Positions 1 through 10,095 of a stretch of 64,000 bases of DNA are shown one piece after another. Within the stretch, counting starts at the first letter, position 1, and each line of letters starts with the position of its first letter. Both the position numbers and the translations under genes were made by a program. The DNA is from Holtermannia corniformis (Eukaryota; Basidiomycota; Tremellomycetes; Holtermanniales), in the NCBI GenBank assembly GCA_001599935.1, contig BCIJ01000001.1, positions 1,522,766 through 1,586,765 of the forward strand. Direction: 5' to 3'. The notes beneath the pieces were generated by a model. That model searched no databases. It saw nothing but the letters and a program-made list of their open reading frames with translations, and was not told the origin of the DNA.

Positions 1-1376
1 TTCCTCGGTGATTGCGACGTAGCGTGCTCACCTTGCAGTCGCTCGGCCTCTTTATATTCGGTCTTGGTGTATCGCCCCTCGCCGTCACACAAGAAACCCT
101 GCTGTCTCATCTAGCGCCCTCGACGCAGCTCGGATTGTCCCTCGCTCTTGGGCTACTACTCGGCAAAGCCTCGTCCTTTGTCGCCAGCTTGGTCTCGCTT
201 CCGCTTGCCAACCATTTTGGAGAGAAATCGCCATTCGTTGTCGCGGTGCTACTTGCTGGGCTCAGCTTTGGCGTCAATCTACTGCGGCTTGCGAATGGGT
301 GGGGGCGCCTGATGGTCAAAGACGAAGTTGTATCAGAGAAGGAGCAAGTCAAGAAAGTCGTGGATTTTGGAGGTATCGCTCGGCTAGGCGACGTTTTCTG
401 GGTCTACATCGTCTTGTGAGTAGCGTCACCGGGATCCTAGTCGAAAGGCTGACGCTTATCACAGCAACCTCCTCGCCGGCGCCATCTGGCAGCCCTTTCT
501 GCATCTAGCACCGTCACTGCTCGAGGCGCGGTATCAAGAGTCCGAATCGCTAGCATCACTTCAAGGCTCGCTATTGCTTGCCGGCGCTATAGTCCTCTAT
601 CCCATCGTCGGCTATCTGTGCGATCATAAAGGCGGCTCGCGCCTCTTCGCCGCCATTACCAAGTCGCAAGGCCGGGTTGAGCCTCGGACATCAACGTCAA
701 CCATGACGTTCAAGTTGCTGTTGATTTCGGCGGTCTTGACGTTGGCTGGGTATGGGTGGCTGAACCTGCCGCCAAAATGGACAAAGGGCCCAGTGCTGGG
801 CATGATAGGCTTCACGATAGGCCATGGCATGGCGCCCTGTGGGTAGGACGCGCAAGCCGCGCACGTCTCGAGTGCAGATCTAACGTATCGGCAGTGTTGC
901 TCGTTGTGATCGTCCCCCGCGTCCTACCAAAGCGCTGGATCTCTACCGGCTTGGGCGCGCACAAAAGCCTCGAAATGTCGGCATCAACCTTCAGTCAGAC
1001 GCTTGCCGGTCTCTGGCTCGACAAGTCGACAGCAAACGAGCCAGGCGAGAGTCTCCTACGCGTCTTTTTCGTCATCAATGTCGCACAAGTAGGTTGCGCC
1101 TTGGCCTTGTGGTTCATGGAGCGAAGGCGCAGTGCAATCGATACCGTAACGGATGCGGAAGCGTACGAGCGCCTGCCGATGGACGATCTTCAGTCTCCAT
1201 CGGAGCTTGGGGCTGCAGCTATGGAGAAACCAAGTCAAGGTGATGCGTTGGAGGGATTCCTGGCGCAATCCAAAGCAGAGCTCACCCGGGGGCGTTGGTG
1301 CTTTCGTGCTGCCCTGGGGTTCGTCATTCTGGTTTGGGTCGTCTTTCTCGCTTCGGCATGGAGTAAGCTGAGATAG
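1..1376 (+). CDS. MFS-type membrane transporter, 3' part
   Basis: This is the C-terminal part of a polytopic membrane transporter; the gene starts before the window. The first visible exon probably begins at about 38, after an acceptor (CTTGCAG). Introns at 416-464 and 839-894 are supported because joining across them keeps frame and restores continuous hydrophobic segments. Several transmembrane helices are visible, for example the stretches read from about 40-110, 150-290, 470-620, 705-770, 880-930 and 1315-1370, with an acidic cytoplasmic segment before the last helix. The layout fits the major facilitator superfamily (nodulin-like or monocarboxylate-like fungal MFS). No residue I can see defines the substrate. 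It ends at TAG 1374-1376, only 151 bases before the DUO1 start on the same strand. Confidence 0.7.
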
Positions 1377-1527
1377 CACCGGCTGAGCGCCATTGTTGTA
1401 CAGTAGCTACGACAGTTGTATAAGATCAGCGACCATAGCCCCGTTCAGTCTGCCACGTTGGTATGGGCCCGACGCGTCGGCACGGTTGTTTGGCTCGGAC
1501 CTCCATCTCCAGCTTTCAACATCAACC

Positions 1528-2694
1528 ATGAGCTCCCCCTTCACTTTCCGAACTACCGCCAATGCTTCCCGATCACCAGACAACCTGCTTGCCGACCTCT
1601 CGCTCGGCAGCTCCACTGGCTCATCCTTCTACCCTGATCCAGACGACGGCGATGGCGAACCGACACCTATGAAACCCCAGCCGGTGCGAGAGAACAGTCA
1701 ACCTGGCAGTGGAGGGCTAGGACTTGGCCTGGGTAGTGGAAGAATACCAGCAAAACCTCGGTTCTCCCTCTTCGCTGCGCCAGCGGCAGCACCCAGACCA
1801 CCCGTGCGAGATGTCGAGCCACTAGCCGAGGAAGAGGATGTTCAAGAGGAGCAAAGTGTGATTGTCCAAGAGGAGGAGCAGGACGCTAGCTTCGTAGAAG
1901 GCGAAGACGGTGCGGATGGTGACGAGACGATCCATGGCGGACAGGCAACGCCAGAGGAAACACCGGCACAAAGAGAACAGAAGTTGAGAGAGTCGCTGTA
2001 TGAGCTCAAGCAGATGAACGAGGTGTTTGATGGGTTTCTGGGTGCTCTGGAGAGTGCAAAGGGGCACAATGAGGTACGTGCATGTAAACGAAATGCTTGA
2101 ATGCTAACAATCCTCCAGCGACTTGCGATTCGGGTGAATCAAACAAGTGCGCTGCTGGACCAATACGTCGCACTGCTGGGCCAGACGGAGCACACGCAAA
2201 AGTTGATCCTGAACGAGAACTGGACAGGCGCAGAGGATGTCGGTTCCTTTTGCCGTAAGCTTGCGCGGATCAACGCTCACACTCACCAGGACGCCGCGGC
2301 CATCATTGCCGAGCAACAGGCAGCCGCCGAAGCCGCCTATCAAGCTCAACTCGCCGCAGAAGCAGAAGCAGAACGCCAACGAGACGAAGCAGCCCGCATT
2401 GCACGAGAGAAAGAGGAACGTGAAGCGCGCGCTGCGGAAGCGGTCAAACCCATGCGTGGAGCGGGGAGAGGACGAGGCATTCCAAGAGGGCGAGGTGAGT
2501 GCTGATCTGCGTGTGCCATAGACTCAACTGACACTTCGAAAGGTTCGGCAAGCTCTGCTCGTGGAAGTGGGATCCCGCGCGTGCCGACTGGCACAACAGG
2601 GATCAGGAAACCTTCAGCCGGGATTGGGGGCGCGTATGCGAATGTGCGATCGAGCGGGTACGGACCGACACCGAGTGCGAGAAGGGAGACGTAG
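1528..2694 (+). CDS. DUO1: DASH complex subunit Duo1
   Basis: Subunit of the DASH/Dam1 ring that couples kinetochores to spindle microtubules. Exons 1528-2073, 2119-2494 and 2543-2694 join in frame to 357 residues. The conserved Duo1 core spans the first splice: LYELKQMNEVFDGFLGALE and AKGHNE, then RLAIRVNQTSALLDQYVALL and GQTEHTQKLILN. It is preceded by a long acidic, low-complexity N-terminus and followed by an Ala/Glu/Arg-rich coiled coil (about residues 230-290) and an RG-rich tail. The start is the ATG in the context CAACCATGAGC. Both introns carry a branch-like CTAAC or CTGAC before the acceptor. The protein is longer than yeast Duo1 because of the disordered ends. Family knowledge supports the call; the acidic N-terminus is not informative. 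Confidence 0.9.
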
Positions 2695-3147
2695 ATGCAT
2701 TCGCTGTCAAAAGCCGGGGCTTCTGACAGCACACATGCGTCGCGGTCTTGTCCTGTGGCGGCATCACTTACGTCGTTGAACCAGGGATAGCCGGCTCCCT
2801 TTATCACAAACCTGCACCCTCCCCGCTGAGTGCCGGTCGCAGGATCCATTGAGAGCCCTAACAGCGGTCTGCGACTCGGTGTCAGTGTCAGAACAAGAGG
2901 CCGCAGCTGCGAGATGATCATCGAGGTGTAATCGCACTGGACACAGCGCGCAGATAGGATGAGCAGACAGCACTCGGCACCTTTGTCAAGCGGAACCATA
3001 CGGTCTACGGATCGAAGGGAACGCAGAAGCTGAGCCAGGCAAGCCTCGAGGCAATATACGCTACATATGCGTGTACTCTCGCATTACAATTATCAACTCC
3101 GAAAGTTCAGAACAAGGTGCACCAAGGACGAGCAGGACGCCGTGAGA
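2695..3147. other. Intergenic spacer downstream of DUO1
   Basis: About 450 bases without a gene I can support. A long minus-strand reading frame crosses it into DUO1 exon 3, but it is a shadow of that exon and has no recognisable domain. The right end holds the promoter of the small ORF at 3199. Confidence 0.5.
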
Positions 3148-3155
3148 TATATAAG
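3148..3155 (+). promoter_or_regulatory. TATA box of the small ORF at 3199
   Basis: TATATAAG lies 51 bases before the ATG at 3199, a usual distance for a short fungal leader, and supports choosing that ATG over the in-frame ATG at 3067. Confidence 0.45.
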
Positions 3156-3198
3156 TGGCAACAGTGAATCCGCGCTCAGGTCACCCGACTCCATCAAC

Positions 3199-3498
3199 AT
3201 GTCTGCACTTCTATTTGGCCAGTATAACACTGCAGGGAAATCCTATCCAGAGGTTGCTGCTGCCTGGGAGCAAGTCTGCCAGTCCTACAGCGGCTACATG
3301 CTCCGTCCCGGTGATGAGACTTGGACTAACAAGGTCAAGATGGACATGTCTGCGTTGGACAGCGCAGTCAGCACCCTTGAACCGTCCGAACAGCAAGCTG
3401 CAGCAGAACAGCAAGCTGCCAAGATGATTGATACATTTGGGCCCGATCTCGTACATAAAGTGGCAGCCAGCATGCAGAGCTCCCACCTCATGTCGTAG
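3199..3498 (+). CDS. Small orphan protein, about 99 residues
   Basis: I do not recognise this protein. The intron-free frame starts at 3199 (CAACATGTCT) behind a good TATA box and ends at TAG 3496-3498. The product is Gln/Ala-rich in its second half (two adjacent AAAEQQAA-type units), has a single WEQVCQSY segment, and shows no signal peptide or membrane helix. Its position at the edge of the transposon island, its small size and its simple promoter resemble the small orphan genes at 28.5-34 kb, but I cannot align it convincingly with either of those families. It could be a non-functional ORF. Confidence 0.4.
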   Translation: MSALLFGQYNTAGKSYPEVAAAWEQVCQSYSGYMLRPGDETWTNKVKMDMSALDSAVSTLEPSEQQAAAEQQAAKMIDTFGPDLVHKVAASMQSSHLMS

Positions 3499-3716
3499 AC
3501 ATGTCACAGGCAGACTTAGCTGGTATGGTGGGCTCGCAGTGATCATGTACATGCAGACCTTGACTCACTACGAGCTGCGTTGTGTCTGGGACCTGAGCTG
3601 AAACGACTGAACTTCACGTTGCTGGCTCAGATCGGTACCATCCTGCCCAAATACAGCGTCTTGCTTATACACTTTGATCTTCATCCAGTGTGCAGCTGAT
3701 CGTGTCGTTCACTCCC
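3499..3716. other. Spacer before the transposon island
   Basis: Nothing recognisable in these bases; no open frame of note. Confidence 0.4.
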
Positions 3717-4358
3717 TCAGACCATCCGTCGGCGCTTGAAATCAGCGCGCATGATCCGCTGGAGCTCAAGAATGGAGCAGATTGTTAGATGATGGGAAGA
3801 CCGTGATGCATCTCGCTCGCTACGGCGCTTCTTTGTAGGTTTTCGCCCACTTCGCCCGCCGTCTCTGATGTCTCGCCGGATGCGTCTACATCTGCATCCT
3901 CGCCGCGCCGGACGTGTCTTGGCTACATCCTCGCCGGATGTAGTCTTCGCCGGATGCGGCGTCATACCGGATGACGCCGAAGAGATGGCTGGCTGAGTGG
4001 CGTAATCCAACACTCCCCCACGAGCGACAATGCTCATCTTGACGGCGTAGCCAAGGGTGATCATGATGATGATGATCACGGCAGCCACGCCAACTTGCCA
4101 CACGGTTGTGCACCGTGGATCGTTCTTGCACCGCGGATCTCTGCACCGCGGATCGGGCCTGCGCGGCCTGGCCTTCCTGGCCCTGGCCGCCGCTCTTGCC
4201 ATCTTGCGACCACCGTCCTTCAAGTCATCGTCTTTGTTAGGGCTAGCCCCAGGAGGATTTAGGATGGCGACTAGGTCCCGTTGGCGAAGTAAATCAGTCG
4301 CGTTGGTGTAGTTGACAACTGGCGATCGCTGGTGATCGCTGGGAAAAGTGTTGGGCAA
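3717..4358 (-). mobile_element. Fragment of a second retroelement family, leader or gag-like ORF
   Basis: A minus-strand frame of up to 213 codons, Arg/Lys-rich, with three near-repeats of the DPRC type and one hydrophobic helix (VAAVIIIIMITLGYAV). The upstream part (4237-4444) is about 90 percent identical, as the reverse complement, to 12357-12561, so this is repeat-family DNA and not a host gene. Read on the minus strand, a GTAACA end followed by GGTTCTAAGC at about 4425-4440 looks like an LTR end next to a primer-binding site. That would make 4435-4590 part of an LTR into which the Gypsy element jumped. The GCCGGATG motif recurs at 3870-3975. I cannot assign the element to Copia or Gypsy from what is left. 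Confidence 0.4.
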
Positions 4359-4590
4359 GTGAAGTAACGAGTAATGGGTAAGACGAGCACCAGGAAGCGG
4401 CCTCGGGAGATTAGGGTAGCCTTTGCTTAGAACCTGTTACGACCCGTCAACGTCCCGTAACACAAGCCTATCAATATCGGCTATAATCGGCTCTACTAGG
4501 CTCTACACACAAGACTTCCCTATTGTTCTTCCCCACAAACGGCGTACAGCCTTATTGTTCCTCTCCACACCTCGACCGCCTACGGCTACC

Positions 4591-4910
4591 TGTCACGCCT
4601 ACGGCGGTGTCACGTGGCGAGTAGCCGCTGCGCGGCGCTCAGAGTGCCACTGGTGCTAATCGCACCACTGTCTGTGCGCTGCGGCTGTGCCGCCGCGCGC
4701 CCTCGTCTTCCGCGTCCTCTCTTGTTGTATCTACATCGCTCGAATATTATAGTGTTCCATCTATTCTCGCTCGTCGATCCTCAGAGCCCACGAGAGCGGA
4801 ACTCAGCTTTCCGCTTCGCGCGATCTAGAGTCCCGCCTTCCGAGGCCGATCGCTCCGCCGATCTCGCCCCGTCCTTCAGGTCCTCGCCCTCTCTCGGCGA
4901 GGTCCTCACA
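4591..4910 (+). repeat. 5' LTR of the Gypsy element
   Basis: Starts TGTCACGCC and ends CTCACA (TG...CA), 320 bases. Its first 108 bases recur exactly at 11432-11539. The segment 4737-4747 (CGCTCGAATAT) is complementary to the primer-binding site and probably marks the start of the transcript (U3/R boundary). Confidence 0.85.
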
Positions 4911-4912
4911 GT

Positions 4913-4923
4913 ATATTCGAGCG
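4913..4923 (+). other. Self-primer binding site
   Basis: ATATTCGAGCG lies two bases after the LTR end. It is the exact reverse complement of 4737-4747 inside the LTR, 11 of 11 bases, and pairing stops on both sides. This is the arrangement known from Tf1/sushi-type elements, which prime on the folded 5' end of their own RNA and not on a tRNA. Confidence 0.6.
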
Positions 4924-4950
4924 TCTTTACTCTAGCGCGCTCAACCGGCT

Positions 4951-7900
4951 ATGCCGGACTCCCCCCTCACCGAAATCGACCCCGAGTTGACGCCGTCGCC
5001 GCACCGCGTGCACGGACTTACGGGTCAACATCTGCAGCAATGGGACAAAGAGCTCAGAGCTGAACAGGCCGCGCTGGACGCGGAAAGGGCAGCGTTCCGC
5101 GCGGAAATGGCGGAAGCCCGTGCGCGAAAGAGCATTCTCGACTCCGCAGTGGATGAACCCGAGAACGAACGGACGCCCACCCCGACCCCGCCAGCACCCC
5201 TCCCCGACCAGGACATTCCTGCGAAGGTCACCAACGCGGCCCTGCGCAAACACCTCCTTGATGTGATTGACGCCAGCCGCGTCCAACAGCAGCAGATCGA
5301 TCGACTGCAGAAAGATCTCGCCGCTGCCCTCTCCCTCCGCGACCCCAACCAGGGTCGCGCAAATGCGAGCGCACCAGCTCGCTTGCCGAGATCACTAGAT
5401 CCGGCTCCTCATCTTCCCCCCGTCGAACACTTGGGGGCGGCAGCTCTCGGCGCGCCTACGCGTGCGCAAAGCAGGTTTCCGCCACCCGGGTCCGAACCAT
5501 CCTCCCTCGGCCTGCACCAAGTGCAGTCCAGCTCGCGGGACGCGCGTACGCGGGACCCGACGCCGTTTTACGGCGACAGCGCGAAGCTCGACACTTTCCT
5601 TGTTGAGCTAAAGACCATTTTCAGGTTACGACCAAACGAGTTCGCACATGACGTATCCAAGGTTGCGTACGCAAGCCTGGCACTCCGGGGCATGGCGGCC
5701 GAATGGTACCGAGACCTCGACAATTCGGACAGCGACCTGTTGTTCAACTGGCCTATGTTCAAGGCCGAATTGGTTGCCATGTACGGCGAAGACGACGTTT
5801 GCCACGACGCCTGGAGGGCCCTGCTCGAGCTCAAACAGACGGGCACAGTAAGGGACTACTGGACGAAGTTCCGCACCTACGCAACGAAGCTAGGTGATCG
5901 CGTGACCGAGTTCACCCTCATGCAACAGTTCCGCGCCGGCCTGTCGCCAAGCATGCGAGTTGAGTGCTCACGACAGGTAGGATTCTCGTCGCTACTCGAA
6001 TTGGCCGCCTTTGCGCGGCGGGTTGACAACACAATGCGCAATGTCGCAGCGGAGATTGCCCTCGAGGCAAAGACCGCCCCCACCACCGCCAAACCGCGCC
6101 CCGCAGGCGCAAAGCCACCTTCCGCACCACCAAAACCAGCCACCGGCACGTCGACCACCGGCGCGGAAGTGTGGGAAAACGGTAAGCGGGTCCGTCTGGC
6201 CAACGGCAAATTGGCGCCCGAAGAGTACCAGCGTCGCCTGGAAAAAGGGCTCTGCACGTATTGTGCAGACAAGTCTCACCGGCGGGCGGATTGCCCAACC
6301 GCCCCTCACCGCCCTGCGCCAGTCGGCGCAGCGTACATCACAGAGGTGGACGACGGCGACGAGAGCCTGTCTGCGGAAACCCCGCCTTCGCCCGTCGCAC
6401 ACCTTGGGGCGGCCATCGCAACGGCGACCAAACTGGTCGTCGTCTCATCTTTCCTCGCGGGTCGTCCCGACACGGCGATCCCGACCCTCCTCGACCCGGG
6501 TTCGAGCCTGGACATCGTCGACCCCAAACTCCTCGCGGAACTAGGGATCAAACCCACCCCACTGCCCCGGCCGGTGCACCTCCACTACATGGACGGTTCG
6601 TCACCCGGCGACGTCACCCACGGGGCGAGCTTGACGATTGACGTCGGCCACGGCTACGAGCCGTACACGGCATTGTTCGCAGTGGCGCCGACCTTCGAGG
6701 GGATCGGCCGTATGGTCCTCGGGTTGCCGTTCTTCGAAGCGGTTGAACCCTACGTCAAGTGGGGCAAAAAAGACCTGGTACCGCCAAGGACCACGTGCCA
6801 ATGCGGTGCGAAGGAGCCACTTTCGCATCCGAAGGTGGCAATTTCAACGATTAGCGCCGGGTCATTCGACCAGCGCGAACAAGGAGAACCGATTGGCGTC
6901 GTCTACGCTAAATCGGTGGTGGAAGAGGCCCCGCCAGCGGAGCAGGTCGTACCAGTACGTTACCACCAGTTCCTCGACGTCTTTTCCGAAGCGAATGCCG
7001 ACAAACTCCCTCCCCATCGCAGCTTCGATCATGCGATAACGCTTAAGGAGGGAGAGGCACCGGGGTACGGACCCATATATTCGCTGTCGGAAGTCGAGAT
7101 GCAGGAACTGAAGGCGTACATTGCTTCGAACCTGTCCAAGGGTTTCATCCGACCATCCGAGTCTCCAGCAGGCTCGCCAATCCTCTTCGTAAAGAAGAAA
7201 GATGGCTCGCTTCGACTCTGCGTAGACTATCGCAGGTTGAACGCGATCACGGTAAAAAACCGCTACCCGCTCCCACTCATAGGAGATCTACTCGACCGTC
7301 TGCGCACGGCGAAGGTCTACTCCAAAATCGACCTCCGTGGGGCGTACAACCTGGTACGCATTGCTAAGGGCGACGAGTGGAAAACCGCTTTCCGCACCCG
7401 ATACGGTCTATTCGAATACCGAGTCATGCCGTTCGGATTAACGAACGCCCCAGCTTCATTTCAACACCTGATGAACCACATCTTTCGGGACCTACTCGAC
7501 AAGTACGTGATCATCTATCTGGATGACATCCTCATCTTCTCTGACGATGAGGATACCCATGCGCAACACGTGGAGGAGGTCCTACGAAGACTACGCGCGA
7601 ACAAGCTGTTCGCAAAGCACGAGAAGTGCATCTTCCATTGCCACAAGGTTGAATTCCTGGGCTTCGTGGTGTCGCCGAAAGGCGTCACAATGGACGAGGC
7701 GAAGGTGAAAGCAATCTTAGATTGGCCGATACCGAAGACAGTCAAGGAGCTACAAGCATTCCTTGGTTTCGCCAATTTCTACCGACGGTTCATCCGCAAC
7801 TACGCCGCCATCGCAACGCCGCTGCATGGTCTTACCAAAAAGGGAACCAAGTTTGAGTGGGGCGGAAACCACGATTCCGCATTCAGAACTTTGCGTTCCG

Positions 7901-8025
7901 CATTCACAACCGCCCCGGTCCTCAGGCACTATGCACCGGAGGACGACACAATCATCGAAACCGACGCTTCCGATTATGCGATCGGCGCCATCCTCTCGCA
8001 GAAAAGCAGCGACGGATTGTTCTGA
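4951..8025 (+). CDS. Gag-protease-reverse transcriptase, ends at premature UGA
   Basis: Structural protein and polymerase part of the retrotransposon. A helical coiled segment (residues about 30-60) precedes the capsid-like Gag domain (about 200-350), then a CCHC zinc knuckle (C-T-Y-C...H...C, about 435-448). A protease-like motif reads DPGSS (about 514) where the family has D-S/T-G. Reverse transcriptase starts near residue 745 (KKDGSLRLCVDYRRLN) and has YLDD near 855, then the RNase H start (ETDASDYAIGAILSQ) near 1000. The frame stops at TGA 8023-8025 inside RNase H and resumes in the same frame at 8026, where related elements usually have a tryptophan codon, so one base change explains it. 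The start ATG at 4951 is the first after the primer site. Confidence 0.9.
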   Translation: MPDSPLTEIDPELTPSPHRVHGLTGQHLQQWDKELRAEQAALDAERAAFRAEMAEARARKSILDSAVDEPENERTPTPTPPAPLPDQDIPAKVTNAALRKHLLDVIDASRVQQQQIDRLQKDLAAALSLRDPNQGRANASAPARLPRSLDPAPHLPPVEHLGAAALGAPTRAQSRFPPPGSEPSSLGLHQVQSSSRDARTRDPTPFYGDSAKLDTFLVELKTIFRLRPNEFAHDVSKVAYASLALRGMAAEWYRDLDNSDSDLLFNWPMFKAELVAMYGEDDVCHDAWRALLELKQTGTVRDYWTKFRTYATKLGDRVTEFTLMQQFRAGLSPSMRVECSRQVGFSSLLELAAFARRVDNTMRNVAAEIALEAKTAPTTAKPRPAGAKPPSAPPKPATGTSTTGAEVWENGKRVRLANGKLAPEEYQRRLEKGLCTYCADKSHRRADCPTAPHRPAPVGAAYITEVDDGDESLSAETPPSPVAHLGAAIATATKLVVVSSFLAGRPDTAIPTLLDPGSSLDIVDPKLLAELGIKPTPLPRPVHLHYMDGSSPGDVTHGASLTIDVGHGYEPYTALFAVAPTFEGIGRMVLGLPFFEAVEPYVKWGKKDLVPPRTTCQCGAKEPLSHPKVAISTISAGSFDQREQGEPIGVVYAKSVVEEAPPAEQVVPVRYHQFLDVFSEANADKLPPHRSFDHAITLKEGEAPGYGPIYSLSEVEMQELKAYIASNLSKGFIRPSESPAGSPILFVKKKDGSLRLCVDYRRLNAITVKNRYPLPLIGDLLDRLRTAKVYSKIDLRGAYNLVRIAKGDEWKTAFRTRYGLFEYRVMPFGLTNAPASFQHLMNHIFRDLLDKYVIIYLDDILIFSDDEDTHAQHVEEVLRRLRANKLFAKHEKCIFHCHKVEFLGFVVSPKGVTMDEAKVKAILDWPIPKTVKELQAFLGFANFYRRFIRNYAAIATPLHGLTKKGTKFEWGGNHDSAFRTLRSAFTTAPVLRHYAPEDDTIIETDASDYAIGAILSQKSSDGLF

Positions 8026-9915
8026 CCCATCGCTTACCTGTCGCGCAAGATGAACCACGCCGAGCTCAACTACCCCACTCGAGAGAAAGAACTACTTGCA
8101 ATCGTGGCCGCTTTCCGGGAGTGGCGTCACTACCTGGAAGGTTTGCACAGCCCGATAACGATCATGACGGACCATCGCTCGCTGGAGTACTTCCAGACAT
8201 CTCAACTGCAGAACCGGCGCCAAATCCGCTGGTCAGAAATGCTTTCCGGCTTCGACTTCAAGATTCTATACCGCGCAGGAAAAGACTCCGGAAAACCGGA
8301 TGCACTGTCGCGGAGACCTGACTTTCGCCCCACGGATGGCGGGACCTCGCTCTCGGCAGAACTCAACCCGCACAACATCCGCCCAATTCTCGACCGCTCA
8401 ATGTTTGTCAACATGTTACTCACAACGGGCCCCGCTGGCAAACTCATTGAGCGTATTCGAGCTGCAACCGCACGTTGGATCAAAGACAACAAAACGGTAC
8501 CCTCGGTGCCGCAACTGGCGCTACGCGAAGGGGTGTACAAAACACAACAGGGCGCGATCTGGGTTCCGGAGGACGCAGAACTGCGTACCGAGATCCTTGT
8601 GGACGCTCATGAGGCGCTCACGGCAGGTCACCCAGGGGTGAAGCGCACCTTCGCCAACGTACGCCGTAATTTCGTCTGGGGAAATCTGTTTGCCGACTGC
8701 GAAAAGCATGTTTCCGCCTGCGTGACATGCCAACGCACTAAGGTGTCTCGCGCCAAACCCTTCGGCTCGCTCAAACCACTACCTATCCCGACGAAGCCAT
8801 GGGCTTCCATCACTACCGACATGATTGTACAACTCCCACTCTCCGACTCGAACGACGCGATCCTCGTAGTCGTCGACCGACTTACGAAAATGGCTATCTT
8901 CATCCCCACTACTACGTCTATGTCTGCGCCCGAAATGGCGCGCCTCTTCATTAAACACGTATTTTCGAAACACGGTTTGCCCGATTCCATCGTATCCGAC
9001 CGCGGGTCGGTCTATACATCGAAATTCTGGGAAGCGCTGAGCGAAGCGCTGGGCTTCGCACTGGACTTTAGCACAGCGTTCCACCCGCAATCAGATGGAC
9101 AGACCGAGATCGTGAATCAGTGGCTCGAGCAGTACCTTCGGTGCTACTCAAACTACGCACAGTCGGATTGGTCAGGCCTGCTCCCGCTAGCAGAATTCGC
9201 TTATAACAACACCACGCACTCCACCACGGGCGTCTCGCCTTTTGCGGCTAACAAAGGCTTCAATCCGAAGGCTTCCGCCATCACTGCGGAAACCCGACTT
9301 CCGCACTTCGTACCGGCAGCTTTCGACATGGCGAACGAGATGTTAGCGGTCCAGCAGTTCCTCAAGGAGCAGATCCAGGCAGCGAATGACCGATACTCCA
9401 AAGCGTATAACAAACACCGACAACCTACACCCGTCTTCGCACCTGGCGACCTTGTGATGCTCAAAGCCACGAACATCAAGACGCTCCGCCCATCCAAGAA
9501 ACTCGACGACCGCAACTACGGCCCCTTTCCCGTCATCGAAGGGGTCGGCTCCGAACCACACCTTGCATACCGCATTTCCCTCCCCGCAAACCTCCGCATC
9601 CACAACGTTTTCCATGTTTCCCTCCTTCTTAAATACAAAGCACCCGACAACCCACTCAGACCCACCCCGCCACCTCAAATACTCGCACCACCATCATCCG
9701 ACGACAACGAACGCTTCGACGTGGAAGCAATTCTCGCTTGCGAGAAGCGCGACCGCGCATTCTACTACCTCATCAAATGGCTCGACTACGACACATCTGA
9801 AAACTCCTGGGAACCTTACGCAAATATCAAGCACCTCAAGCAGAAACTACACCAATTCCATTCCGAACACCCCGACTCCCCCGCCCCTCCAACCTACTCC
9901 GCCTTGCGGAAATGA
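8026..9915 (+). CDS. RNase H (rest), integrase and chromodomain
   Basis: Continuation of gag-pol in the same frame after the UGA; the first internal ATG is at 8050. It begins with the rest of RNase H (AYLSRKMNHAELNYPTREKE, DHRSLEYF), then the integrase HHCC finger (about 8600-8740, ending C-V-T-C) and the DDE core: Asp at 8818-8820 (TTDMIV), Asp at 8998-9000 (SDRGS) and Glu near 9106 (GQTEIVN). A GPFPVIE module and a C-terminal chromodomain follow (about 9718-9890, with YYLIKWLDYD and ENSWEP). The chromodomain is the hallmark of chromoviruses and probably directs integration to methylated-histone chromatin. It stops at TGA 9913-9915. Confidence 0.9.
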   Translation, partial: PIAYLSRKMNHAELNYPTREKELLAIVAAFREWRHYLEGLHSPITIMTDHRSLEYFQTSQLQNRRQIRWSEMLSGFDFKILYRAGKDSGKPDALSRRPDFRPTDGGTSLSAELNPHNIRPILDRSMFVNMLLTTGPAGKLIERIRAATARWIKDNKTVPSVPQLALREGVYKTQQGAIWVPEDAELRTEILVDAHEALTAGHPGVKRTFANVRRNFVWGNLFADCEKHVSACVTCQRTKVSRAKPFGSLKPLPIPTKPWASITTDMIVQLPLSDSNDAILVVVDRLTKMAIFIPTTTSMSAPEMARLFIKHVFSKHGLPDSIVSDRGSVYTSKFWEALSEALGFALDFSTAFHPQSDGQTEIVNQWLEQYLRCYSNYAQSDWSGLLPLAEFAYNNTTHSTTGVSPFAANKGFNPKASAITAETRLPHFVPAAFDMANEMLAVQQFLKEQIQAANDRYSKAYNKHRQPTPVFAPGDLVMLKATNIKTLRPSKKLDDRNYGPFPVIEGVGSEPHLAYRISLPANLRIHNVFHVSLLLKYKAPDNPLRPTPPPQILAPPSSDDNERFDVEAILACEKRDRAFYYLIKWLDYDTSENSWEPYANIKHLKQKLHQFHSEHPDSPAPPTYSALRK

Positions 9916-9990
9916 ACTTTCCGCACTGCGAAATCACCAAACCCGCTCATTAACAACCACCAATAATAACAAACCACCCCGCTATACCGC

Positions 9991-10095
9991 AAGTCATGTC
10001 ACCGTAATCCCGCAAGAGAAGCCACCGTAATCCCGCAAGAGAAGTCACCGTAACCCCGCAAGAAAAGCCACTGTAATTCCGCAAGACAAGTAACC
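9991..10095 (+). repeat. Tandem repeat, about 23-bp unit
   Basis: Four to five diverged head-to-tail copies of a unit like AAGCCACCGTAATCCCGCAA followed by GAG. They sit between the end of pol and the end of the antisense gene, inside the retrotransposon. Confidence 0.7.

Noticed and set aside
2346..2999. Minus-strand open frame of 217 codons over the end of DUO1
   Set aside because: It is largely the antisense of DUO1 exons 2 and 3, with no domain and no promoter or splice support.
8023..8025. Programmed readthrough of the UGA in pol
   Set aside because: It lies inside the RNase H fold and not between domains, and UGA differs from TGG by one base; a mutation is simpler.
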